64,000 nucleotides of DNA, taken from JBCBSZ01 sp039818945 (GTDB lineage: Bacteria > Actinomycetota > Acidimicrobiia > Acidimicrobiales > Poriferisodalaceae). The stretch spans positions 27,210 through 91,209 of the forward strand of contig JBCBSZ010000012.1 of NCBI GenBank assembly GCA_039818945.1, in the 5' to 3' direction. Shown here in pieces: positions 24,114 through 35,537 of this stretch. The notes below the pieces were generated by a model. The model did no database searches. It saw only the letters and a program-made list of their open reading frames with translations, and was not told where the DNA came from. Both the position numbers and the translations under genes were made by a program. The stretch's first letter is position 1, and every line of letters starts with the position of its first letter.

Positions 24114-26206
24114 GCCCGAGCCCGACCGCCGACTGGCGCCTCGCCGTCGACATCGGCGGCACCTTCACCGACGTCGTGCTGCTCGACGCCGCCAGCGGGC
24201 GGGTCGTCGTCGACAAGACGCTCACGACGCCATCCGCTCCGCTCGACGGGGTGAGGACCGGCGTCGAGCAGCTGCTCGCGAAGGCTGGCGTGCAGCCGGG
24301 CGACATCACCGCGCCGATCGTGCACGCGACGACGCTCATCACCAACGCCCTGATCGAGCGCAAGACCGGGCGAGCGGCGCTCGTGACGACCGACGGCTTC
24401 GGCGACACGCTGCTCATCCGCGACGAGCACCGCTACGACATGTACGACCTCCAGATCGAGTTCCCCGAGCCGCCGATCGCTCGGGAGCTCACGTTCGAGC
24501 TCGACGAGCGCACCGCGGCGGACGGCCGGGTCGTGGCGGCGCCCGCGGCCACCGACCTCGACGGGCTGGCCGAGCAGCTCGCCGCCGCCGACGTCGACGC
24601 GGTGGCGGTCTGCCTCCTCAACTCCTACGTCAACGCGGAGAACGAGCGGGTGGTGGCGGCCCACCTGCGCGAGCGCCTCGGGGTGCCCGTGTGCATCTCC
24701 GCCGAGGTGTCACCGCAGATCCGCGAGTACCCGCGGATGATCACGACCGCGTGCAACGCCGCCACGATGCCGGTCATCGGCCCCTACCTCGAAGAGCTGC
24801 AGCGCTGGCTCGCCGCCGAGGGGTTCGGCGGCGGGGTCCTGATGATGCTCTCGAACGGCGGCGTGGTCTCGGCCGACGACGCCGCCGCCGTGCCGATCCG
24901 GCTCGTCGAGTCGGGCCCGGCCGCCGGCGCGCTGGCGGGGAGCTGGTTCGCCCGGCGACTCGGCGAGCAGCGGTTGCTCTGCTTCGACATGGGCGGCACC
25001 ACCGCCAAGGCCTGCCTGATCGAGGACGGCGAGCCGTCGCTCACGAACGTCTTCGAGGTGGCGAGGGCGTATCGGTTCAAGAAGGGCTCCGGGTTCCCGG
25101 TCTCCGCTCCATCGGTCGATCTCGTCGAGATCGGCGCCGGCGGCGGATCGCTCGCCCACCTCGACCAGTTCGGCCTGCTCAAGGTCGGCCCCGAGTCGGC
25201 CGGCTCCGACCCCGGTCCCGCCAGCTACGGCAACGGCGGCGTCGACCCGGCCGTGACCGACGCCGACGTGGTCTTGGGCATGCTCGACCCGGCGGCGTTC
25301 CTCGGCGGGGACATGCCGCTCGACCCGGCCCTCGCCGAGACGGCCGTCGGGCGGGTGGCCGCGGCGCTCGACCTGCCCGTCGCCGAGACCGCGGCCGGCA
25401 TCTACGAGATCGTGGCCCAGAACATGGCGGCCGCCGCCCGCATGCACGCCGTCGAACAGGGGGTCGACCTGCGCGGCGTCTCGGTCCTCGCCTTCGGCGG
25501 CGCCGGTCCGGTGCACGCCTGCGCGGTCGCCGAGCTGCTCGAGTCGGACCGCGTCGTGTTCCCGGTCAACGCCTCGGTGCTCTCGGCGTTCGGCACGCTG
25601 GTGTCGCCCGTGCGCATCGATCTCGCCCGGTCGATGCCGACCCGGCTCGACGCCGTCGATCCCGCCGACCGCGACGGGTTGCTCGACGATCTGCGGGCCG
25701 AGGGCCGCCGGGTGCTCTCGGCGGCGGGCGTCCCCGACGGCGCGGTCCGGTACCGGTACGGCCTCGACGCCCGCTACGCAGGCCAGGGCAACGAGATCAC
25801 GATCTGGGTCGACGCCGGCGACTCCTGGACGGTCGGCGACGACGAGGTCGTCGAGCAGTTCGAGGCCGAGTACCGGCGGATCTACGGCCTGTCGATCCCC
25901 GACGTTGCCGTCGAGGTCGTCACGTGGCGGCTGTCGGCGTCGGCCGAGATCGGCCTCGTCGAGCCCGATCCGGTGGCGACCGGCCAGGGCGCGGCCGCCG
26001 TGGGGTCCCGCCCGGTGCGCTTCGGCCGCGACGTCGATCCGGTCGAGGTGCCGGTCCATCGCCGGGCCGATCTGGGCGCCGGCGTCGTGCTCGACGGTCC
26101 GGTGATCGTCGAGGAGCGCGAGACCACCGCGGTGATCCGACCGGGATGGAGCGCCGAGGTCGGCAAGGATGGGTCCATCGTGGCCACGAGGGGGGCTGCA
26201 ACATGA
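24110..26206 (+). CDS. Hydantoinase/oxoprolinase family protein, subunit A
   Basis: A 698-residue ATP-dependent enzyme subunit of the HyuA/acetone-carboxylase-beta type. The actin-like ATP-binding signature is DIGGTFTDVVLLD (about residues 12-24), and the second phosphate motif is FDMGGTTAKACLIEDG (about 290). IGAGGGSLAHLDQFGLLKVGPESAGSDPGPASYGNGG is the classic HyuA block. Family members use ATP to open cyclic amides (N-methylhydantoin, 5-oxoproline) or to carboxylate ketones. It pairs with the HyuB subunit downstream, linked by an 18-codon mini-ORF. It overlaps the cupin gene by four bases. Confidence 0.95.
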   Translation: MSPSPTADWRLAVDIGGTFTDVVLLDAASGRVVVDKTLTTPSAPLDGVRTGVEQLLAKAGVQPGDITAPIVHATTLITNALIERKTGRAALVTTDGFGDTLLIRDEHRYDMYDLQIEFPEPPIARELTFELDERTAADGRVVAAPAATDLDGLAEQLAAADVDAVAVCLLNSYVNAENERVVAAHLRERLGVPVCISAEVSPQIREYPRMITTACNAATMPVIGPYLEELQRWLAAEGFGGGVLMMLSNGGVVSADDAAAVPIRLVESGPAAGALAGSWFARRLGEQRLLCFDMGGTTAKACLIEDGEPSLTNVFEVARAYRFKKGSGFPVSAPSVDLVEIGAGGGSLAHLDQFGLLKVGPESAGSDPGPASYGNGGVDPAVTDADVVLGMLDPAAFLGGDMPLDPALAETAVGRVAAALDLPVAETAAGIYEIVAQNMAAAARMHAVEQGVDLRGVSVLAFGGAGPVHACAVAELLESDRVVFPVNASVLSAFGTLVSPVRIDLARSMPTRLDAVDPADRDGLLDDLRAEGRRVLSAAGVPDGAVRYRYGLDARYAGQGNEITIWVDAGDSWTVGDDEVVEQFEAEYRRIYGLSIPDVAVEVVTWRLSASAEIGLVEPDPVATGQGAAAVGSRPVRFGRDVDPVEVPVHRRADLGAGVVLDGPVIVEERETTAVIRPGWSAEVGKDGSIVATRGAAT

Positions 26207-26259
26207 GCCGCACGGAGACGGCGCGGAGCGCCGGCCAGCAGGCGACGAGGCGAGCATGA
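26203..26259 (+). CDS. 18-codon coupling mini-ORF between hyuA-like and hyuB-like genes
   Basis: ATG 26203 overlaps the hyuA-like stop (ATGA), and the reading frame (MSRTETARSAGQQATRRA) ends in a TGA that overlaps the ATG of the hyuB-like gene (ATGA). It thus bridges a 49-base gap exactly. It may carry ribosomes from one subunit gene to the next, or encode a very small basic peptide. Whether it is translated is unknown. Confidence 0.4.
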   Translation: MSRTETARSAGQQATRRA

Positions 26260-27872
26260 CGAGCAGCGAGGGCGGGTTCGATCCGATCGAGCTCGAGATC
26301 CTGTGGCAGAGCCTGATCTCGACCGTCAACGAGCAGGCCAAGGCGCTGCAGCGCTCGGCGTTCAGCCCGATCGTGCGCGAGGCCGGCGACCTGGCCAACG
26401 CGGTCTTCGATCAGCGGGGCCGGATGGTCGCCCAGGCGGTGACCGGCACGCCCGGCCACATCAACTCGCTCGCGATGGGCGCCGCGCACGTCCTGGCCGA
26501 GCACCCGCCGGAGACGCTCGTGCCCGGCGACGTGCTCATCACCAACGACCCGTACCTCACCGCCGGGCAGCTGCTCGACGTGACCGTCCTGGTCCCCGTG
26601 TGGCGAAACGACCGTCCGATCGCCTTCTTCGGCTCGACGATCCACCACACCGACGTCGGCGGCTACGGCATCGGCGCCGGTGGCCGCGACGTGTTCGAGG
26701 AGGGGCTCTGGATCCCGATCGTCAAGCTGATGCGGGGCCGTCGCCGCGACGACGGTGACGGCTTCGTCTCCGAGCGCAACGACGACGTCTGGAAGTTCAT
26801 CCTCTGCAACGTCCGCCAGCCCGACCACATGGCGGGCGACCTGCACGCCCAGATGGCCTCGGGCGAGATCGGCGCCCAGCGGCTCACGAACCTGTGCGAC
26901 CAGTTCGGCCTCGACGACATCGAGGCGCTCTCCGACGAGATCATCTCCCGCTCCGAGGCGGCCACCCGCGACTCGATCAAGCGCCTCGCGGCGGGCAGCT
27001 ACGACGCGTCGGCGGTGCTCGATCTCGCCGACGGCAGCACGATCGACATCGTCTGCCAGCTGACCGTCGAGCCCGAGACGGGCACCATCACGGTGGACTA
27101 CGACGGCAGCTCCGAGGCCAGCCGGTGGGGCATCAACGTCGTCAAGAACTACACCCACGCCTACACGACCTTCACGGTCCGGTCGGTCCTCAATCCCGAC
27201 ATCCCGAACAACCACGGCAGCCTGGCGCCGATCGAGGTCCTGGCGCCGGAGGGCTCGATCGTGAACGCCGTCTCGCCCCAGCCCTGCACCGCCCGGCACG
27301 TCGTCGGGATGTTCCTGCCGAACGCGCTCCTCAAGGCGCTCGCTCAGGTCGAGCCCGACCAGGCGATGGCCGAGGGATCGGGCGCGGTGTGGACGATGCA
27401 GGTCAGCGGCAACCACGACGACGGCTCGCCGTTCATCACGGCGATGTTCACCTACGCCGGCGGCGTCGGTGCCCGCTCGGCCAAGCCCGGGCTCGACGCG
27501 TGCTCCTACCCGACCGGCGTGGCCGCGGTACCGATCGAGGTGGTGGAGGCGTCGGCGCCCATCCGGTTCCGGCGCAAGGCCCTCCGCCCGGGCTCCGGCG
27601 GTCAGGGCGCGCAACCCGGAGGGCTGGGCCAGACCATCGAGTTCGCCGTCGACACCACGCGCGACTGGCAGCTCAACGCCGTCACCTCCCGCCTGAGCGA
27701 GCCACCCCAGGGGCTGTTCGGCGGCGAGCCCGGCGCGGCGGGGGCGTTCAAGGTCAACGGCGAGGCGGTGCGCACCCAGGAGCGCATCACGCTCGCGCCC
27801 GACGACGTCGTGACCCTCGAGCTGCCCGGTGGCGGTGGCTACGGCAGACCAGGGGCAACGGTCGACCGATGA
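26256..27872 (+). CDS. Hydantoinase/oxoprolinase family protein, subunit B
   Basis: A 538-residue HyuB/acetone-carboxylase-alpha-type subunit. It has the family hallmarks DPIELEILWQSLISTVNEQAKALQRSAFSPIVREAGD at the start, GTPGHINSLA, DVLITNDPYLTAGQLLDVTVLVPVW and ENTH-like IHHTDVGGYG. The C-terminal part shows FRRKALRPGSGGQGAQPGGLGQ and a Gly-rich end. It works with subunit A on a cyclic amide or carbonyl substrate. The start ATG 26256 is preceded by GAGG and overlaps the mini-ORF stop. It overlaps the ligase gene by four bases. Confidence 0.94.
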   Translation: MTSSEGGFDPIELEILWQSLISTVNEQAKALQRSAFSPIVREAGDLANAVFDQRGRMVAQAVTGTPGHINSLAMGAAHVLAEHPPETLVPGDVLITNDPYLTAGQLLDVTVLVPVWRNDRPIAFFGSTIHHTDVGGYGIGAGGRDVFEEGLWIPIVKLMRGRRRDDGDGFVSERNDDVWKFILCNVRQPDHMAGDLHAQMASGEIGAQRLTNLCDQFGLDDIEALSDEIISRSEAATRDSIKRLAAGSYDASAVLDLADGSTIDIVCQLTVEPETGTITVDYDGSSEASRWGINVVKNYTHAYTTFTVRSVLNPDIPNNHGSLAPIEVLAPEGSIVNAVSPQPCTARHVVGMFLPNALLKALAQVEPDQAMAEGSGAVWTMQVSGNHDDGSPFITAMFTYAGGVGARSAKPGLDACSYPTGVAAVPIEVVEASAPIRFRRKALRPGSGGQGAQPGGLGQTIEFAVDTTRDWQLNAVTSRLSEPPQGLFGGEPGAAGAFKVNGEAVRTQERITLAPDDVVTLELPGGGGYGRPGATVDR

Positions 27873-29401
27873 GCAGCCGGGGGGCGCTCGCAGGGTTCGG
27901 CGAGAGCTGGGACCGATCGGTCGCGGCCCGTCCCGACGCGCCCTTCCTCCTGTTCGAGGCCCCCGACGAGACGGTCACCACCTGGACCTACGGCGAGTTC
28001 GACCGCGTCGTCGATCGGGTGGCCGCCCACCTGGCCGGGCTGGGCGTCGAGTCGGGACGGTCGGTGCACCTCGCGCTGACCAACTCGCCGACGTTCGTGG
28101 CGGTGTGGCTCGCCGCCGCCCGCCTCGGCGCCTGGATCGTGCCGTCCGACCCGATGGGCGTCGCGGCCGAGCTCGCCGATCACCTCGACAGGACCGGGCC
28201 CGTCGTCGGGTTGTGCTCGGTCGACCGGGCCGACACGTACCGGGAGGCGATGGCCCAGGTCGGCGCGCCGGTGCACGCGATCGAGATCGACGAGGCCGAC
28301 GCGGCCCTCGCGGCCTTCGGGGCGGCCACCCTCGAGGACCGGCCGCCGCGGCCGGAGCCGACCGGGCGGCTGGCCGTGATGTTCACCAGCGGAACGACCG
28401 GGCGCCCCAAGGGCGTCGAGATCACGCAGGCCAACTACGCGTTCGCCGGCCAGGTCATGGCCGAGGCGGCCGAGCTCACGGCCGACGACCGGCAGCTCGT
28501 CGTGCTCCCGCTGTTCCACGCCAACGCGCAGTACTACTCGTTCGCCTCCGCGATCCACGTCGGGGCCAGCGTGGCGCTGATGCACACCTTCTCCGCCAGC
28601 GGCTTCCTCCCGCAGGCCGCCCGTCACGAGGCCACCTGCGCCAGCCTGTTCGCGGCGCCGATCCGGATGATCCTCGCCCGCGGCGGGCCGGTCGACGGTC
28701 TGCAGCTGCGCCACTGCTGGTTCGCCCAGAACCTCGCCGGCGATCAGTACGAGACGATCTCGACGTGGATGGGGTGCCGGCCCCGCCAGCTGTACGGGAT
28801 GACCGAGACGATCCCGGCGGTGCTGACCTCCGATGCGGCCGACCCCCGTCCTGACGTGATGGGCTCCGTCACCACCCGGTGCGTCGTCGACGTGCAGGAC
28901 GCCGACGGCCGCTCGGTCGAACCCGGCGAGGTCGGCGAGATCGTCGTCGGTGGCGACCCCGGCACGACGCTCTTCGCCGGCTACCTCGACGACCCCGACA
29001 CGACGAGCGCGTCCTTCCGCGACGGCTGGTTCCGCACCGGCGACCGGGCGACCCGCGACGCCGACGGCCGGCACCGTTTCGACGGCCGCCGCTCCGACGT
29101 GTTGAAGGTCGCGGGCGAGAACGTCTCGATCGTCGAGGTCGAGACCGTGCTGTCCGCCCACCCCGACGTCCTCGAGGCTGCGGTGGTCGGCGCGCCCGAT
29201 CCGGTGCGCGACGAGGTGCCGGTCGCGTTCGTCGTCGCGGCGCCCGGAGCCGACCCGACCGAGGCCGACCTCGCCGCCTGGTGCGAGGAGCGCCTCGGCA
29301 AGGCCAAGCGACCCAGAACGTTCACCTTCCTGACCCAACTCCCGCGCACGAGCGTGGGCAAGATCCGCAAGTTCCTCTTGCGGGAGGAGGTCCACACCTG
29401 A
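27869..29401 (+). CDS. AMP-forming acyl-CoA ligase
   Basis: A 510-residue ANL-superfamily enzyme. Motifs are FTSGTTGRPKG (about residues 171-181), LYGMTETIP (about 309), GWFRTGDRATRDADG and KVAGENVSIVEVE, with the catalytic Lys in TSVGKIRKF near the end. The N-terminal half resembles crotonobetaine/carnitine-CoA ligase-like enzymes (CaiC branch) more than long-chain synthetases, but that is a visual impression. It would activate an acid released by the operon's other enzymes. Four-base overlap upstream and one-base overlap (TGATG) downstream. Confidence 0.93.
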   Translation: MSSRGALAGFGESWDRSVAARPDAPFLLFEAPDETVTTWTYGEFDRVVDRVAAHLAGLGVESGRSVHLALTNSPTFVAVWLAAARLGAWIVPSDPMGVAAELADHLDRTGPVVGLCSVDRADTYREAMAQVGAPVHAIEIDEADAALAAFGAATLEDRPPRPEPTGRLAVMFTSGTTGRPKGVEITQANYAFAGQVMAEAAELTADDRQLVVLPLFHANAQYYSFASAIHVGASVALMHTFSASGFLPQAARHEATCASLFAAPIRMILARGGPVDGLQLRHCWFAQNLAGDQYETISTWMGCRPRQLYGMTETIPAVLTSDAADPRPDVMGSVTTRCVVDVQDADGRSVEPGEVGEIVVGGDPGTTLFAGYLDDPDTTSASFRDGWFRTGDRATRDADGRHRFDGRRSDVLKVAGENVSIVEVETVLSAHPDVLEAAVVGAPDPVRDEVPVAFVVAAPGADPTEADLAAWCEERLGKAKRPRTFTFLTQLPRTSVGKIRKFLLREEVHT

Positions 29402-30609
29402 TGACGACGCTGCCCGACAACCTGCTGGCCGATCTCGAGGCCTCGATCGACGACGTGTCCCGGGCGATCACCCTCCCCGCCGAGCTCTACACCTCCGAGG
29501 AGGTCCTGGCCTTCGAGCGCGACGCCATCTTCGGCTCGGAGTGGCTCTGCGTCGGCCGAGCCGATCGCATCCCCGAGGTGGGGGACTGGTTCACGACGAT
29601 CATCGTCGACGAGCCGATCATCGTCGCCCGGGGCAAGGACGGCGAGATCGCCGCCATGTCGGCGGTGTGCCAGCACCGAGCCATGCAGGTCTGCGACGGG
29701 TCGGGCAACGACACCACGTTCAAGTGCCCGTACCACCACTGGATCTACGGCCTCGACGGTCGCCTCCTCGGCGCGCCCGCCATGGAGCGGGCCGAGGGCT
29801 TCTCCAAGTCCGAGTGGGGTCTGCCCAGCCTCGCCGTCGAGGAGTGGATGGGGTTCGTCTTCGTCAACCTCGACGCCGACGCCGCTCCGCTGGCGCCGAC
29901 GCTGGCCCGCTACGAGCCCTACATCGAACGCTACGACCTCGCGAACGTCGTCTGCCCCGGCACCTTCACGCTCGAGGACATGCCCTGGAACTGGAAGGTC
30001 ATGTTCGAGAACTTCAACGACGGCTACCACGCCAACCGGCTGCACCAGTACGTCCAGGACTTCTGCCCCAGCAACATGAGCGACTTCCCCGTGCCGTGGG
30101 ACGACTCGTCCAACGTCGTGTTCCGCACCGCCGGGTACACGCACATGGACGGCGGCTTCAACGCCACCCACCGCACGATCATGCCGATCTTCCCCGACCT
30201 GACCGAGGAGGATCGCAACCGATCGACGTTCGCGCTGATCCCGCCGACGCTGTGCTTCGGCACGGCGCCGGACCAGTGCTTCTTCTTCCTGGTGCGGCCG
30301 AAGTCGGCCGAGACGATCGACGTGGAGATCGGCTACCTGTTCCACCCGTCGGCGCTCGACGACCCGCTCTTCGACGAGAAGCTCAAGCTCGTCGACGTCG
30401 GCGTGCAGGTGTTCGTCGAGCAGGACCAGGACGCCACCACGAAGGTGCAGCGCGGGCTGCGATCGAAGTTCGCTCCGCGCGGCCGCTACTCGTGGCAGGA
30501 GGAGAGCCACGTGCAGTTCAACCGATGGCTGGTCCGTCGGTACCGAGACGCAGCGCAACCGGCCGGTGGGGGTCGAGCACATCTGCGGGCCGTCGCCGAC
30601 GAGGCATAG
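29401..30609 (+). CDS. Rieske non-heme iron oxygenase, alpha subunit
   Basis: A 402-residue oxygenase. Rieske ligands are CQHRAM (about Cys90, His92) and CPYHHW (about Cys109, His112). The catalytic iron region is ENFNDGYHANRLHQ (about residues 202-215), with bridging Asp and two His. The final 2-His-1-carboxylate Asp probably lies in VEQDQDATT. The size and sequence resemble oxygenases that demethylate quaternary amines or N-methyl compounds (choline, stachydrine or carnitine type) as much as ring hydroxylases. It sits between the ligase and the ABC importer in operon A. No dedicated reductase gene follows. Confidence 0.93.
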   Translation: MTTLPDNLLADLEASIDDVSRAITLPAELYTSEEVLAFERDAIFGSEWLCVGRADRIPEVGDWFTTIIVDEPIIVARGKDGEIAAMSAVCQHRAMQVCDGSGNDTTFKCPYHHWIYGLDGRLLGAPAMERAEGFSKSEWGLPSLAVEEWMGFVFVNLDADAAPLAPTLARYEPYIERYDLANVVCPGTFTLEDMPWNWKVMFENFNDGYHANRLHQYVQDFCPSNMSDFPVPWDDSSNVVFRTAGYTHMDGGFNATHRTIMPIFPDLTEEDRNRSTFALIPPTLCFGTAPDQCFFFLVRPKSAETIDVEIGYLFHPSALDDPLFDEKLKLVDVGVQVFVEQDQDATTKVQRGLRSKFAPRGRYSWQEESHVQFNRWLVRRYRDAAQPAGGGRAHLRAVADEA

Positions 30610-30651
30610 CCCGCACCACCCGACCTGAGAAGCAAAGTGAGAGGGAACACC

Positions 30652-31857
30652 ATGCGACGAAGGAACTGGATCAAGCTGCTGGGGCTGCTCCTGGCGCTGG
30701 GACTCGTGGCGGCCGCGTGCGGCGACAGCGACGACGACGACAGCGGCGACGAGGGCACGGCGGAGACCGAGGCACCCGAGGAGACCGACGCCCCGGAGGA
30801 GACCGAGGCACCGGAGGAGACCGAGGCACCGGACGAGACCGAGGCCCCCGACGAGACCGAGGCGCCAGCCGCCGACGGCGCCACCGACTTCGACGCCAAC
30901 GGCGACGGTGAGGTCCGGATCGGCATCGCCGCGGCAGGTCCCCGCGACGACGGGGCCTACTACCAGGCGGTGGTCGACGCGGCCGAGCAGTTCTCGGCCG
31001 ACAACGGCTTCGGTGAGGTCATCGTGGTGGACAACATCCAGTCCGCCGACGCCGCCACCGAGCTCGAGAACCTCGCCCAGCAGCCGGTCGACATCCTGAT
31101 CGTCGGCGCGAGCGAGATCGCCGAGCCGATGCCCGACCTCGCCGAGCAGTACTCCGATATCTTCTGGTACTGCAACTGCGGCGCTGGCTTCCCCGAGAGC
31201 GAGTTCTACCTCCAGAGCCAGGACAACGGTGCGGCGATCGCCTACACAGCGGGTGCGGCGACCGGCATCCTCCTGCGCGACACCGGCGGGACCGGCGTCA
31301 CGATGATCGGCTGCTGCGACCTCGGCTTCGAGATCCAGCACTACCTGTCGTTCGAGCTGGGTCTGAAGTCGATCGACGAGGCGCTGGAGTTCACCTACGT
31401 GCAGTCGGGCGACTTCCCGTTCGACTTCGACAACGTCCAGAACGCGACGGCGGCCTACGAGAACGCCGTGGCCGAGGGCTCGGGCGCCATCTACCCGTAC
31501 CTGGGCGGCGCGCACGAGCCGATCGTCGGCCTCGCCAACGAGGGCGGCCAGATCGTCCTCAGCGCCGGTGCGTCCGACGTGTGCGACCGCGAGGGTGACC
31601 TCAGCTGGGACATCGCGGTCCGCTTCGACGGCGGCGACTACGTGCGCGAGATCTTCCCGCAGATCTTCGAGGGCACCGCGGTCGAGGGCGACATCGTCAC
31701 CTACTCCCCGGGCGTCGAACCGCTCATCACCGGTGGCCTCATCTGCGACGCCACGCCGGAGCAGCAGGCCGAGCTCGACGAGGTCTACGCGCTGGTCGCG
31801 AGCGGTGAGCTCGACGGCGAGTTCGGTCGGATCGCCGGCGAGGCCTTCGGGGGCTGA
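30652..31857 (+). CDS. BMP family ABC transporter substrate-binding lipoprotein
   Basis: A 401-residue extracytoplasmic receptor. The signal peptide ends in lipobox LVAAAC (Cys at about 23). An acidic linker of EETEAP repeats follows. The periplasmic-binding fold begins near EVRIGIAAAGPRDDGAYYQAVVDAAEQF, typical of the basic membrane protein (PnrA/BMP) family that binds nucleosides and related compounds. GAGAGGGA precedes ATG 30652. The partner ATPase and both permeases follow immediately. Together they form a complete importer, the best clue that operon A handles an external substrate. Confidence 0.94.
   Translation: MRRRNWIKLLGLLLALGLVAAACGDSDDDDSGDEGTAETEAPEETDAPEETEAPEETEAPDETEAPDETEAPAADGATDFDANGDGEVRIGIAAAGPRDDGAYYQAVVDAAEQFSADNGFGEVIVVDNIQSADAATELENLAQQPVDILIVGASEIAEPMPDLAEQYSDIFWYCNCGAGFPESEFYLQSQDNGAAIAYTAGAATGILLRDTGGTGVTMIGCCDLGFEIQHYLSFELGLKSIDEALEFTYVQSGDFPFDFDNVQNATAAYENAVAEGSGAIYPYLGGAHEPIVGLANEGGQIVLSAGASDVCDREGDLSWDIAVRFDGGDYVREIFPQIFEGTAVEGDIVTYSPGVEPLITGGLICDATPEQQAELDEVYALVASGELDGEFGRIAGEAFGG
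30763..30867 (+). repeat. In-frame 18-base tandem repeat encoding (E/D)ETEAP linker
   Basis: One five-codon unit followed by five six-codon units (variants of EETEAP) directly follow the lipoprotein Cys and acidic Asp run. The units differ mostly at the first codon and at wobble positions. The segment probably forms a flexible, negatively charged tether between membrane anchor and binding domain. Confidence 0.85.
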
Positions 31858-31865
31858 CGATCTCC

Positions 31866-33439
<1,574 letters not shown>

Positions 33440-33443
<4 letters not shown>

Positions 33444-34597
33444 CCGACACCGACACCACGCCCGACGAGGCGTCGACGGCGAGCCCGGCGCCCGGCGAGC
33501 CGCCCGGGGGACGGAGCCGCCTCGCCCGCATCGCCGAGGTCGTCGGTCTCTACGTCGTCTGCATCGCCGCCGCGCTGGTCCTCTCGGCGCTCCTCGTCGC
33601 AGCGACCGGCGGCTCCTGGACGGCCGTCTTCGGGGCGATGCTCGACGGGAGCGTCCGCAACCCGGGCCGGATCGGCGACACCATCGGCGTGGCCGTCCCG
33701 CTGCTGATCGTCGCGCTCGGCACGATCATCAGCTCGAAGGCCGGGCTGGTCAATATCGGCCAGGAAGGCCAGCTCTTCATCGGTGCCGCGTTCGCCACCT
33801 ACGTCGGCGTCGAGCTCACGGCGCCCGGTCCCGTCGTCATCGTGGCCCTGCTGCTCGCCGGTGTCGTGGGCGGGGCCCTGTGGGCCGGCATCGCCGCCGT
33901 CCTCAAGTACTGGCGGGCGGTGCCCGAGGTGCTGTCCACGCTGCTGCTGGTCACCATCGCCGCGCAGGCGGTCGGCTACGGGCTCAAGAACCAGTCGCTG
34001 CTGCTGGCCCCCGCAGAGGGACGGGCCAACCGCCAGCAGATCAGCGAGCAGCTCGCCGACGACCGGCGCATCCCGCGGCCCACCTGGTTCGGCAACGAGT
34101 TCCCGATCTCGGCCTTCCTGGCGCTGGCGCTCGTCGCGGTCGTCGCGATCCTCTTCTCCCGGACCGTCGCCGGGCAGCGGCTCCGGATGCTCGGTGCCAA
34201 CCCGCGCACGGCGCAGCGGGCCGGCGTCGGCGAGACGCGCTACGGCGGCGCGGCGCTCATCGTCAGCGGCGGCTTCGCCGGGCTGGCCGGGGCGACGATG
34301 CTCGCCGGCGGTGACTTCGGCAACTACACGCTCGTGCCCGGGTTCTCCTCCAACATCGGGTGGACCGGGCTGCTCGTCGCGCTCGTCGCCCGGCAGCGGG
34401 CGGTGGCCGCGATCGCCACGGCGCTCGTGTTCGCCGGTCTGCGCACCGGGTCCGGCTTCATCGCAGCCACCGGCGTCGAGCGCCGGATCACCAGCGTGGT
34501 CGAGGGCCTCCTCGTCCTCGCGCTGCTGATCCCACCGGCGCTGCTCTTCATCCGCGAACGGCGACGGGCGCTCGCCGCGGCCCGGGATCGAGCCTGA
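33440..34597 (+). CDS. ABC transporter permease (BMP/nucleoside type) 1
   Basis: A 385-residue inner-membrane permease of the BPD_transp_2 family with about eight to ten hydrophobic segments. Conserved features are NIGQEGQLFIGAAFATYVG (about residues 99-117) and GVGETRYGGAALIVSGGFAGLAGATMLAGG. An N-terminal Thr/Asp/Pro-rich cytoplasmic extension of about 30 residues precedes the first membrane segment. Four-base overlap with the ATPase gene; the second permease starts two bases after its stop. Confidence 0.94.
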
Positions 34598-34598
34598 C

Positions 34599-35537
34599 GT
34601 GGCCGACTTCTTCAGCGCCGTCGGTGACGTCCTCACCTCCGACGCGGCGTTCGCCAACGCCGCGACCTTCGCCGTCTTCCTCGCCTTCGCCGCCAGCGGC
34701 GAGTGGGTCGCGGAGCGCTCCGGCACGCTCAACGTGTCGGTCGAGGCGATGTTGCTCGCCGGGGCCTTCGCTGCGGCGATGGGTCATCACATCACCGGCA
34801 ACGAGCTCGTCGGGCTGATCTTCGCGATGTCGGCCGGCCTCATGGTCGCGATCGTTCAGGCCCACATGAGCAACAACCTGACCGCGAACCAATTCGTCGT
34901 CGGGTTGACGCTGAACATCCTCGTGCTCGGCCTCACCAGCTTCCTCGACTCCGAGCTGTCGCCCGGCGTGGCCGGTCGGGCCGACACCGATCGCATCCCG
35001 CTGCTCGTCGACATCCCCTTCATCGGCGAGGCGCTCTTCGACCGGTCGTGGCTGTTCCACATCATCTGGCCGACGATCGCCATCTGCGCCTGGCTGGTCT
35101 ACCGGACCCGCTGGGGGCTCGAGGTCCGCGCCGTCGGCGAGGACCCGCAGTCCGCCGACGTCTCGGGGATCGACGTCAACAAGCGGCGGCGTCAGAGCAT
35201 CTACGTGGCCGGCCTCACCTCCGGGGCGGGCGGGGCGTACATCATGCTGGCGGCGGTCGGGCAGTTCGAGGACTCGCTGGTCGGCGGCCGGGGCTTCATC
35301 GCCATCGCCGCCGTGATCTTCGGTGGCTGGACCATCCGGGGCACGCTCGCCGGCTGCCTGCTCTTCGGCTCGGTCCTGTCGTTCCGCCTGTCGCTGCCCG
35401 CGCTCGGCTACGAGCTGAACGGCGACCTGCTGGCATCGCTGCCGTTCGTCATCACGGTGCTCGCGATGACGTTGTTCGCCAAGCGGGTCCGTCCGCCCGC
35501 CGCGCTGGCCCAGCCCTTCGTCCGCGGCCTCAAGTGA
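34599..35537 (+). CDS. ABC transporter permease (BMP/nucleoside type) 2
   Basis: A 312-residue BPD_transp_2 family permease, the usual shorter partner. Hallmarks are ASGEWVAERSGTLNVSVEAMLLAGAFAAAMG (residues 28-58) and WGLEVRAVGEDPQSADVSGIDVNKRRRQSIYVAGLTSGAGGAYIMLA, the EAA-like coupling loop to the ATPase. About eight membrane segments are apparent. GTG 34599 follows the previous stop by one base, and its own stop overlaps the TauD-like gene (GTGA). Confidence 0.94.
   Translation: MADFFSAVGDVLTSDAAFANAATFAVFLAFAASGEWVAERSGTLNVSVEAMLLAGAFAAAMGHHITGNELVGLIFAMSAGLMVAIVQAHMSNNLTANQFVVGLTLNILVLGLTSFLDSELSPGVAGRADTDRIPLLVDIPFIGEALFDRSWLFHIIWPTIAICAWLVYRTRWGLEVRAVGEDPQSADVSGIDVNKRRRQSIYVAGLTSGAGGAYIMLAAVGQFEDSLVGGRGFIAIAAVIFGGWTIRGTLAGCLLFGSVLSFRLSLPALGYELNGDLLASLPFVITVLAMTLFAKRVRPPAALAQPFVRGLK

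Noticed and set aside
30763..30867. Tandem 18-base units considered as a CRISPR-like or regulatory repeat
   Set aside because: The units are in frame, have no spacers, and encode an acidic lipoprotein linker.
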